In this document: positions 21,502-27,622 of the stretch, one piece after another | Layout of the letters: every line of letters starts with the position of its first letter | Numbering within the stretch: position 1 is the first letter of the stretch | Assembly (NCBI GenBank): GCA_039182715.1 | Contig: JBCDBY010000016.1 | Coordinates: forward strand, 1-27,622 | Source: JBCDBY01 sp039182715 | GTDB taxonomy: Bacteria; Planctomycetota; PLA2 | DNA: 27,622 bases | Reading direction: 5' to 3' | Made by a program: the position numbers and the translations under genes | Notes under the pieces: model-generated | The model's database searches: none | What the model saw: only the letters and a program-made list of their open reading frames with translations | What the model was told of the DNA's origin: nothing

Positions 21502-24192
21502 TCAGCGGAGGCCGCGGAATCGGCTTGGTTCCAGCTGGACGCGCACGTCTCGCGCGCCCGCTTCCACCCACACCTTCTTCGACTCGAACTCGCTCCAGCC
21601 AATCACGTCCAGCCGAATGCGCCCTTGCGGGACGCGTCGAAACCGGAACGTGCCGTCGTCGCCGACCGGGATGAATCCGATCTGACCGCTCCGGTGATGA
21701 GCCGAGATCTTCAACCGACGACCGCCGCTTCGGAAGACGGGTTGGCCGTTCTCATCGACCACCACGCCCGTGATCTCGGACAGGGCTAGGAGCTGAAGCG
21801 CGAGCCCGTCGGTGCCCGTCGTCACGCGCATCGGCGTGAGATCCTTGCCTCCTCGCTGCGTGAGCTCGTACTCACCGGCCGGCAGGCCTTCAAAGACGAA
21901 CGAGCCGTCGACCTCTGTCCAGGTTTCAAACCAGGAAAGGAAACGCCTCCAGTCACGACGCCAGGGTTCAACGTCCGCCGAACGCGCCGGCTCCTTCAGC
22001 TTCAGATGCAGCCAGCGTTTGGCGGCAGGCTTGCCACCCGCGTCCCGCAGCACGCCACGCACCGATTCACCCGCCGCCAGCCGTTGATCGCCCGCTTCGT
22101 CTCCCTTGACCACGAAGACGAGAGGCATCGCACCCCGTCGAAAGACGGCGAGCTCCACCGGCCCCGGCTCCAGTCCGCGAAGGAGAAAGCGACCGTCGGC
22201 GTCCGTGGTCGTCTCCGGCGTGTGGGGGCGTGAGCCGATCCCGGGCTCTTCCGGAGGCGGCGGCGGAAGCAGCGTTACCCGTGCCCTGGAGAGTGGGGCG
22301 CCGGTGTGATCGAGAATCCGTCCGCGAATCGTTCTGCCGTCGGAAATGCGAATGACGACATCGTCGCGCCCGGCTTCTACGCCACGCGCCGTGACGGGGC
22401 GAAAACTCGAGGCGCCGTGCAACTGCGTCTCCTGCGGTTCGACTCGAAGGACGTGAGCGCCGTCGGCAAGGCCTCGCAAGCGAAACCGGCCGTGGGTATC
22501 GGAACTGGATCGGCTTCTTCCGGTCGTGACGATCGCACTCGGTACACGCGCGCCGCGAGGATCGACGATGATGCCCTCGATCGACGCGTCCTCGCGCTCG
22601 CGGATGACGATACGAATCGGAGGTGCGTCGGTGAGCACGTCGTCGCCGAAGCCGGTTCGTGCACCGACCCAGTAGCGCCCGTGGGACAGGCCGACAAGAC
22701 GAAAGCGGCCCGACTCGTCGCTCCGGGCGAAGCGGGGCAGTCGCGGGCCGTCATCGAGGTAGTCGCTCACCGCGATGAGCCCTCCGCCTCCGATCCAGTG
22801 GGGACTCTCCCGCAGGGCCCGCACGAAGCGGCCGGCGAGCGGCTCTCCCGAGGGGCGAACCACCACGCCCTCAATCGTGGCGCCGCGTTGCAGCACCACG
22901 CGAAGGTCGTCAGCGCTGGCGTCCAGACGACGGACCGCCGCGGGCGCGAACTCCGGGTGGTTTACCACCAGTGCGAACCGCGGTCCGTCGGATCGGACCG
23001 GGATCCGGAATCGTCCGGTGACGTCGGTCGGGGTGGAGCTGTGTCGAGTCCAGGACGCCGTCTCCGCCGATTCGTCCAGGCACTCGACTCTCGCGCCGAA
23101 CACCGCGGATCCGTCCGGCTTCACGACAACGCCCGCGAAGACGAACCGTGCGGGCGGGATGACGAACTCGGTCGTTTCGCCCGCGCGGATCGTGACGGTT
23201 CCCCGATGCACGTTGCGCAGGTAGATGCGGACGCCTTCCCGAGCGCGTACGCGCTCGAAACGGACCTGACCCTCTGCATCCGGCGAGGACGGAGGACGGT
23301 CCCTGGAGACCCTCACCGGACCGTCGGCGCCTCGGACGACGAGCGTGCCGAATCCCGGAGGCTTCAGCACGATGTCGGTCTGGTCGCGAACACCGACGCG
23401 CACGTCCACGCCAAAGCCGTCCTCCAGTTGAACGGAGTAGCGGCCCGGTGCCACATGGACGAACTGAAACCGTCCCTGCGCATCGGCCGTCGTGCGTGCC
23501 CGGTCGGGGTGGAGCAGGATGACCGCGTTGGCGGGAGCTGTTCCGGAGATGGTCGCCCCGGCGACGACGACGGGATCGAACGGTGTGGTCGCACCCTGAC
23601 GGACGCGAACCTCCGGCAGTCGCGCGAGCTTTTGCCACGCTCCATCGGGTGCGCGTGCTTCCATCGCGCGGACGAATCCCGGGGAGAGATCCTCGAGCCG
23701 GTACGTGCCGCTTGCATCCGCAGGCGCCTCCTTGTCCTCGGAACGGACGGACGCGCCGGGGATCGGATCCCCCTGTTCGTTCCGGACGACACCGGTCAAC
23801 GCGCCACCCCGTCGCAGCTCGATGCGTCGGTCTTCAAAGATCCATTGCCACGACACCCACTGGCGGGCATAGCCGGGTGCGCTCGCCCAGGCCTGGCGAT
23901 GGTGGCCGCCGAGCACGAAGCGACCGTCCGCCGCGGTTGTGGTCTGCGCGGACTCCGACGTCACCACCGCGTTCGCGATCGGCCGACCCTGCTCGTCCAC
24001 GACGGAGCCTTCCAGCCCGTCGCCCTTCGCGCGCGAAGGTGTGGGCTCTGGGGTGGGTTGCGATGAGGGCGCCGGGTCTGCGTCGGCGGCCGGCGACGTC
24101 TCGCGCGGCTGGACCCGCTCCGGGGCTCCCTCGTCCGAGAGGAGCCAAAGCCCGACCATCGAGGCCAGCGCCAATACCAACGCAATGCGCAC
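21502..24192 (-). CDS. Large exported protein of tandem carboxypeptidase-regulatory-like modules
   Basis: An 896-residue protein. A hydrophobic N-terminus (RIALVLALASMVGLWLL) and a Pro/Thr/Ser-rich linker are followed by about nine to ten beta-sandwich modules. The signatures are of the kind G-x-V-V-D-E-x-G-x-P-I-x-x-A-x-V, for example EGSVVDEQGRPIANAVV, TGVVRNEQGDPIPGASV, EGIIVDPRGARVPSAIV and TGVVVDENGQPV. Each module ends in a G-R-F-x-L/I or G-x-Y/F-x-L strand (DGRFVLGGH, GRFRLVGLSHGRYWV). These are CarboxypepD_reg-like (Ig-related) domains, common in surface adhesion or scaffold proteins. It carries no catalytic domain. Its GTG start lies four bases after the stop of the lipoprotein hydrolase, so translation coupling is likely, although a TAAACT box sits in the end of that upstream gene. 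Confidence 0.85.
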   Translation of the reverse strand: MRIALVLALASMVGLWLLSDEGAPERVQPRETSPAADADPAPSSQPTPEPTPSRAKGDGLEGSVVDEQGRPIANAVVTSESAQTTTAADGRFVLGGHHRQAWASAPGYARQWVSWQWIFEDRRIELRRGGALTGVVRNEQGDPIPGASVRSEDKEAPADASGTYRLEDLSPGFVRAMEARAPDGAWQKLARLPEVRVRQGATTPFDPVVVAGATISGTAPANAVILLHPDRARTTADAQGRFQFVHVAPGRYSVQLEDGFGVDVRVGVRDQTDIVLKPPGFGTLVVRGADGPVRVSRDRPPSSPDAEGQVRFERVRAREGVRIYLRNVHRGTVTIRAGETTEFVIPPARFVFAGVVVKPDGSAVFGARVECLDESAETASWTRHSSTPTDVTGRFRIPVRSDGPRFALVVNHPEFAPAAVRRLDASADDLRVVLQRGATIEGVVVRPSGEPLAGRFVRALRESPHWIGGGGLIAVSDYLDDGPRLPRFARSDESGRFRLVGLSHGRYWVGARTGFGDDVLTDAPPIRIVIREREDASIEGIIVDPRGARVPSAIVTTGRSRSSSDTHGRFRLRGLADGAHVLRVEPQETQLHGASSFRPVTARGVEAGRDDVVIRISDGRTIRGRILDHTGAPLSRARVTLLPPPPPEEPGIGSRPHTPETTTDADGRFLLRGLEPGPVELAVFRRGAMPLVFVVKGDEAGDQRLAAGESVRGVLRDAGGKPAAKRWLHLKLKEPARSADVEPWRRDWRRFLSWFETWTEVDGSFVFEGLPAGEYELTQRGGKDLTPMRVTTGTDGLALQLLALSEITGVVVDENGQPVFRSGGRRLKISAHHRSGQIGFIPVGDDGTFRFRRVPQGRIRLDVIGWSEFESKKVWVEAGARDVRVQLEPSRFRGLR

Positions 24193-24204
24193 GTGGTCAG
24201 TTTA
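24193..24204 (-). promoter_or_regulatory. Leaderless-type -10 element before the regulatory-like repeat gene
   Basis: On the minus strand TAAACT (24204-24199) lies six bases before GTG 24192, inside the last codons of the preceding hydrolase gene. It may be an internal promoter or a coincidence, because the gene can also be reached by read-through. Confidence 0.35.
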
Positions 24205-25609
24205 GACGCCGGCGAGCGGACAACCATGCCCGCGTGCGTGCGGCGACCACGTCGTAGAACGGGTTGTAGCGCATGCGCAGCAGCCACTCGGTGGGGAGGG
24301 CCAGCAGGCCCCGTTCGCCGCGCAGCGCCATGTCGCCGAGGAAGAGCACCTGGTCGTCCTCCGGCGGGCGCGCGCCGTAGAGCGGGTCGTCCGGCGCGAA
24401 GGGAAGCGCCACGTGGGAGAGCGAGATGACACCCGGAGGCCACGCGAGGCCGAGGGGTTGCGGTGCCTCCGGCTGAGGGTCGAAGGGCTTTCGGTGCAGC
24501 GCCACGACGGACTGGCTCGATTCGCTCTCGTTGGTGACCAGCGTCAGATCGAACGAAAGCTCCTCCTTCGTCATGAGCAGCTCCGTCAGTGGCGCCGGCT
24601 CCTCGACCATCAGCTTCGCGCTCGCGGCGCATCGGTTGATGTCGAAGAGCACGAGCGCGTGCCGTCGCGGCTGGAGGCGTGCCAGCAGGTTGTCGACGAC
24701 GGCCTTCGTGGTCACCGTGGAGTCCACCGTCGACTTGAAGACGAGGATCGGCGGCATCGCGCCCCCGTCGCGCGCGCGGCGCGCCAGGCGCGCGTCGACC
24801 GACGTGGTGAGCCGGTGGACGACGTCGCCCGCGTTCGTCGCGAACGAGTTGTAGCGGAAGGGATCGAACTCCGGCAGCACCTGCAGCCAGCCGAGCCCGC
24901 CCAGACCGGGTACCGCCGCGAGCGAGTCCTTGAAGCTTGCCAGCGCCGCGCCGCCGTGGATGCGGATGGCGGGGGAGATCAGGACGAGGTTTGCGGGCTC
25001 CGGCGTCACCTCCCCGTCGGCCGCGTCGAGTGCGTACTGCAGCGCAAGCGCCGCGCCGGTGGAGTAGCCGATCATGTGCAGCGGCTTGCCCGGCAGCTCC
25101 TCGGCGAGATGGCGCATCGCGATGCGCGTGGCGGCGGTCATGTCGGCCGCACGCACCGACCGCAGGCCGGACGGGGCGGTGCCGTGTCCGGGTAAGCGCA
25201 GTCCGACCACGCGATAGCCCTCCTCGGCCAGCATGGCGCCGAGCGCGCGCAGGCTGTAGGGCGAGTCGGACATGCCGTGCAGCAGGACGACGCCTCCGAC
25301 CGCGTCTTCGGGGCCGAGCTCGTAGGTGCGGTTCCAGTTGCGATCGAACGCGTTCGGGTCCGATCGGCTGCCGGCGCTGTAGCGATTGAGTCGTTGCGCG
25401 GGACCGGTCTCGACCCCGGCTACGACCTTTGCGTCGAGCTGTGCGTAGAGCCGCTCCTCGAGCGCCCGGTAGTCGGCGAGCGTGCGGACCTCGTCGGTGC
25501 GCGCGGCGCGAAACTCCTCGTCGAGGCGCGTCGTGTGCCAGGTCCGCAGGCCCGGGCCGCTGCAGCCGGCGAGCCAGACGAAGGCGAAGGCGAGGGCGAG
25601 ACAGCGCAC
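24197..25609 (-). CDS. Lipoprotein alpha/beta hydrolase
   Basis: A 470-residue protein read from GTG 25609, which begins a lipoprotein signal (RCLALAFAFVWLAGC, lipobox LAGC, Cys16). The hydrolase core shows GGVVLLHGMSDSPYSLRALG (oxyanion region, about residues 105-124), then LRLPGHGTAPSG and nucleophile Ser183 in HMIGYSTGAALAL. The pattern matches serine hydrolases of the monoglyceride-lipase/carboxylesterase type. Asp and His assignments are less certain; PILVFKSTVDSTV may hold the acid and LSHVALPFAPDD the histidine. It starts nine bases after the stop of the DUF900 hydrolase, so the two hydrolases are one transcription unit that may extend into the repeat protein. The substrate is unknown, but a cell-envelope lipid or ester is plausible. 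Confidence 0.85.
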   Translation of the reverse strand: MRCLALAFAFVWLAGCSGPGLRTWHTTRLDEEFRAARTDEVRTLADYRALEERLYAQLDAKVVAGVETGPAQRLNRYSAGSRSDPNAFDRNWNRTYELGPEDAVGGVVLLHGMSDSPYSLRALGAMLAEEGYRVVGLRLPGHGTAPSGLRSVRAADMTAATRIAMRHLAEELPGKPLHMIGYSTGAALALQYALDAADGEVTPEPANLVLISPAIRIHGGAALASFKDSLAAVPGLGGLGWLQVLPEFDPFRYNSFATNAGDVVHRLTTSVDARLARRARDGGAMPPILVFKSTVDSTVTTKAVVDNLLARLQPRRHALVLFDINRCAASAKLMVEEPAPLTELLMTKEELSFDLTLVTNESESSQSVVALHRKPFDPQPEAPQPLGLAWPPGVISLSHVALPFAPDDPLYGARPPEDDQVLFLGDMALRGERGLLALPTEWLLRMRYNPFYDVVAARTRAWLSARRRLN

Positions 25610-25617
25610 GGGCGTCG

Positions 25618-26811
25618 CTACTGCCCTCCGGTCAGCACCCAGTAGCGTCGGCCGTCCTCGGTGTCGACGCGGTACTGCAGGCGGCTGCGCGGCGTCGCCT
25701 GGTTGACGATGCGCAGGAAGATGTCGTCGAAGAACTCCGGCGTCTCCAGGCTGAAGTTGTGGAAGTTGCGCGTGCGGTTGACCGGCGTGACGTCGACCAG
25801 CGTGACGACGTCGCTGTCGGGCTCGACCAGCTCGAAGGCGCGCGCCGCCGACCACGCCTGGTCGGGGTTCCCGGGGCGAATCGTGCTCTCGCCGAGGCGC
25901 CGTCCGCGGTTCAGCACGCGGCTCATCAGCAGCGCCCGGTCGTTGGACGAGACGTAGACGGTCACGTGTCGCGCGAGTCCGCCGATCACATCCCGGAACT
26001 CGCGCCCGAAGCGCTCGTGGCAGACGTCCGGCGCCGTGAGGATGACGTCCTCGATCTCGGTCTCCTTGTCGGCGAGATCGGGCTTCTCGTACAGCTCGTT
26101 GAACGCGTGCACGACCACTTCGCCGCCCATGCTGTTGGCCATCATCCAGAGCCGCTGCGGTCGCACCTCGCGGATCACCATCTCGATCGTGGCCGCGAGA
26201 TCGGCGCCGGACTCCTGGGCGATGCCCTGCGCGCGCCGGTAGCCCTGCAGCGACGAGCCCTGGTCGCCCGGCCAGTCGAAGACCAGCAGCGGCGCGTTGA
26301 TGTCGAGGATGTGGCCGACGAAGGCGGTCTTGCGCAACGCCGATCCGAACTGCTCGCGGAACCCGTTGATGTTGATCATGAGGCCGCGATGGGGCGAGCG
26401 CTCCACCTGCGCGCGCAGCTCCTGGATGATCTCCGCCCGCTCGAGCAACCGCTTCTCGAGCATCTTGATCTCTTCGTTCTGGAACCAGTCGGTCGGATCG
26501 ATAAGCATCCCGACGCCGAGCGTCGGCTCGATCTTGGTGTCGAACCGGCCGAACGAAAGCGCATCGCCCCGACTCCGCCCGAACCGCTCGTCCAGCGGGC
26601 CGTCGGGATTCTCCACGGCGCGATTGGTGGCGAAGAAGAACCGGAAGGCGCCGGACTCCGACTGCTTCGAGACGACCAGGCGACGAAACCGGAACGCCTC
26701 CGCGCGGCGGAGCGCCTGCTGCGTGGTGGACTGGAACAGGTAGCCGGCGACCAGCCCGATCAGAAGGATCAGGACGCCGAGGAAGAGAAGACGTCGCCGC
26801 AGTCGGCTCAT
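25618..26811 (-). CDS. DUF900-type alpha/beta hydrolase, membrane anchored
   Basis: A 397-residue protein starting at ATG 26811, directly before a transmembrane anchor (RRRLLFLGVLILLIGLVAGYLF). The domain fits DUF900, a serine-hydrolase-like family. It has the strand GLMININGFREQF (where others have a VHGYN motif), then LLVFDWPGDQGSSLQGYRRA, nucleophile Ser227 in WMMANSMGGEVV, and DVILTAPDVCHERFGREF. The usual HG oxyanion dipeptide is replaced by NING. The frame is open upstream to 26925, and ATG 26835 is an alternative; 26811 is preferred because the basic-then-hydrophobic anchor starts there and TACGAT lies 11 bases upstream. First gene of the minus-strand hydrolase run, divergent from the DUF4136 lipoprotein. 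Confidence 0.82.
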   Translation of the reverse strand: MSRLRRRLLFLGVLILLIGLVAGYLFQSTTQQALRRAEAFRFRRLVVSKQSESGAFRFFFATNRAVENPDGPLDERFGRSRGDALSFGRFDTKIEPTLGVGMLIDPTDWFQNEEIKMLEKRLLERAEIIQELRAQVERSPHRGLMININGFREQFGSALRKTAFVGHILDINAPLLVFDWPGDQGSSLQGYRRAQGIAQESGADLAATIEMVIREVRPQRLWMMANSMGGEVVVHAFNELYEKPDLADKETEIEDVILTAPDVCHERFGREFRDVIGGLARHVTVYVSSNDRALLMSRVLNRGRRLGESTIRPGNPDQAWSAARAFELVEPDSDVVTLVDVTPVNRTRNFHNFSLETPEFFDDIFLRIVNQATPRSRLQYRVDTEDGRRYWVLTGGQ

Positions 26812-26906
26812 GCCGGAGAAGGATCGTACGGCCATGTTTGCGTCCGGAGCAAGGCCGGATCGCGCTTGCTCGTGGCCCGGCTGCACCGGATACTCGGATC
26901 CCTGCC

Positions 26907-27461
26907 ATGATTCGCTGCGCCGCACTCGCTCTCGTCCTCACGTTCGTCGTCTCGGCCTGTGCAAGCGGCCCTCGCGTGATCAGCAACGTCGACCCCGAAG
27001 CGGACTGGGCCAAGTTCCGGACGTTCGGCTTCTTCCGCCCGCTCGATACCGACCGCGGCGAGTTCCGTTCGCTCCTCAGCAGCCATCTCGTCGATGCGAC
27101 GACGCGTCAGATGCAGGCGGCCGGCTACAAGCTGTCCAACGAAAACCCGGACCTCCTGATCAATTTCACGGTCTCGACGCGGGAGACGGTGCGGACCCGT
27201 CCGTCGTCGAGTGCCACGATCTCGCGCGGGCGCGGCCGCTACGGAACCTGGACCGGCTGGAGCGTCGGCGCTTCCACCTCGCAGGTTGTGCAGACCATCG
27301 AAGATACGCTGGCCCTCGACGTCGTCGATCGCGCGCGCAAGCAGCTGGTGTGGGAGGCGGCGGCGACGCACCGCCTGACCGACACCACGCGACAGAATCG
27401 CGCGGACATCATCAACACGGTGGTGGCCCGCATCTTCGAGACGTTTCCCGGCAAGAAATAA
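26907..27461 (+). CDS. DUF4136 family lipoprotein
   Basis: A 184-residue protein with a lipoprotein signal (IRCAALALVLTFVVSAC, lipobox VSAC, Cys18). The mature part follows the DUF4136 pattern. VISNVDPEADWAKFRTFGFF is the start signature. It is followed by a helical segment (LLSSHLVDATTRQMQAAGYKL), a strand (NPDLLINFTVSTRETV), a Gly/Arg-rich loop, and a second half ending DTLALDVVDRARKQLVWEAAATHR and an IINTVVARIFETFP helix. The function of this family is unknown; members are envelope lipoproteins, often next to other envelope genes. ATG 26907 is chosen because the signal peptide begins there. Its stop is five bases before the terminal foldback element. Confidence 0.85.
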   Translation: MIRCAALALVLTFVVSACASGPRVISNVDPEADWAKFRTFGFFRPLDTDRGEFRSLLSSHLVDATTRQMQAAGYKLSNENPDLLINFTVSTRETVRTRPSSSATISRGRGRYGTWTGWSVGASTSQVVQTIEDTLALDVVDRARKQLVWEAAATHRLTDTTRQNRADIINTVVARIFETFPGKK

Positions 27462-27466
27462 CGAGG

Positions 27467-27622
27467 GCCTGTCTGAGAAAGCGCCTGGCTTCGATGGGCT
27501 GCGGCGGCGCGTCGCTTCGCCCCGCCTTCCTTGCGGTATCGACATGGATACAGCGGCGTCGGCGGGACTCGCGACGCTTGTCCTTGCTCCGTCTCGGGCC
27601 GACGGCGCTTTCTCAGACAGGC
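27467..27622. mobile_element. Foldback/MITE-like element with perfect 19-bp terminal inverted repeats
   Basis: GCCTGTCTGAGAAAGCGCC at 27467-27485 is repeated in exact inverse orientation at 27604-27622, the last bases of the window. The interior continues as an imperfect palindrome: GCGTCGC on the left matches GCGACGC on the right, and GTATC/GATAC flank the centre near 27542. The whole 156-bp unit could therefore fold into one long hairpin. There is no coding capacity. This is typical of a non-autonomous miniature element mobilised by a transposase elsewhere. A target-site duplication cannot be checked because the right flank is missing. It could also be the end of a larger element. Confidence 0.7.

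Noticed and set aside
22306..24066. A 586-codon plus-strand frame opposite the regulatory-like repeat protein.
   Set aside because: No domain signal, and composition mirrors the antisense codons; the minus strand has periodic beta modules.
24197..27013. A 938-codon continuous minus-strand frame spanning the two hydrolase genes.
   Set aside because: Only its last 470 codons are real (the lipoprotein hydrolase). The N-terminal part is an alternate frame of the DUF900 gene, which has its own anchor, nucleophile motif and stop.
1..27622. CRISPR array or recognisable defence/biosynthetic gene cluster.
   Set aside because: No regularly spaced direct repeats, Cas, restriction, retron, NRPS/PKS or similar genes were found.

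Overview
This is a high-GC bacterial window carrying about 18 protein genes or gene remnants, a compact cluster of seven tRNA-type genes, and repeat-derived sequence at both ends. The left edge is the tail of an IS630-type transposase, and the right edge is a foldback element with perfect 19-bp terminal inverted repeats. The mix of genes (many lipoproteins and secreted proteins of unknown role, a PEP-CTERM protein, MORN and TPR repeat proteins, a GPP34/GOLPH3-type protein, ExbD-like periplasmic modules, and a large protein built of carboxypeptidase-regulatory-like beta modules) suggests a Planctomycetota-like lineage. Myxococcota or Acidobacteriota cannot be excluded. No rRNA or taxon-defining marker is present, so this is an inference.

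Layout. 1-5.5 kb: transposase tail; a convergent YgiQ-type radical SAM gene; a TPR protein; a GPP34 protein; a small unknown ORF overlapping the GPP34 3' end; and a lipoprotein with two ExbD-like modules. 5.5-8 kb: a MORN-repeat protein, then a minus-strand tRNA array (apparent anticodons in transcription order Met CAT, GCT, CGC, Pro CGG, His GTG, Arg ACG, CAG), then a small exported protein. 8-11 kb: a two-gene unit (polytopic membrane protein plus a 555-residue protein with a GNAT-like segment). 11-11.75 kb: a decayed mosaic gene made of CDGSH, glutamate-synthase and carboxyethylornithine-synthase-like pieces. 11.8-20.3 kb: a small coiled-coil lipoprotein, a membrane-anchored helical-repeat protein, a secreted esterase followed by a secreted duplicated-domain protein, an APH-fold kinase homologue with an altered metal-binding motif, and a secreted hydrolase-thioredoxin gene broken by one frameshift. 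20.4-27.5 kb: a PEP-CTERM beta-propeller-like protein, a minus-strand run of three genes (DUF900 hydrolase, lipoprotein hydrolase, 896-residue regulatory-like repeat protein), a divergent DUF4136 lipoprotein, and the terminal foldback element.

Themes. Most products appear to be exported, lipid-anchored or membrane-bound, and four are alpha/beta hydrolases. Nine start codons (ATG or GTG) have a TANNNT hexamer ending only 5-9 nt upstream, most often exactly 6, with no Shine-Dalgarno sequence. This is the arrangement expected for leaderless transcription. Other genes, such as the one at 7663, keep a conventional leader and SD.

The best candidates for something undescribed are the tRNA array, which puts Leu-like and Ser-like anticodon loops on short-variable-loop bodies; the leaderless-promoter pattern; the lipid-anchored tandem ExbD-like protein; and the mosaic pseudogene. 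I saw no CRISPR array, recognisable defence operon, prophage or biosynthetic cluster.
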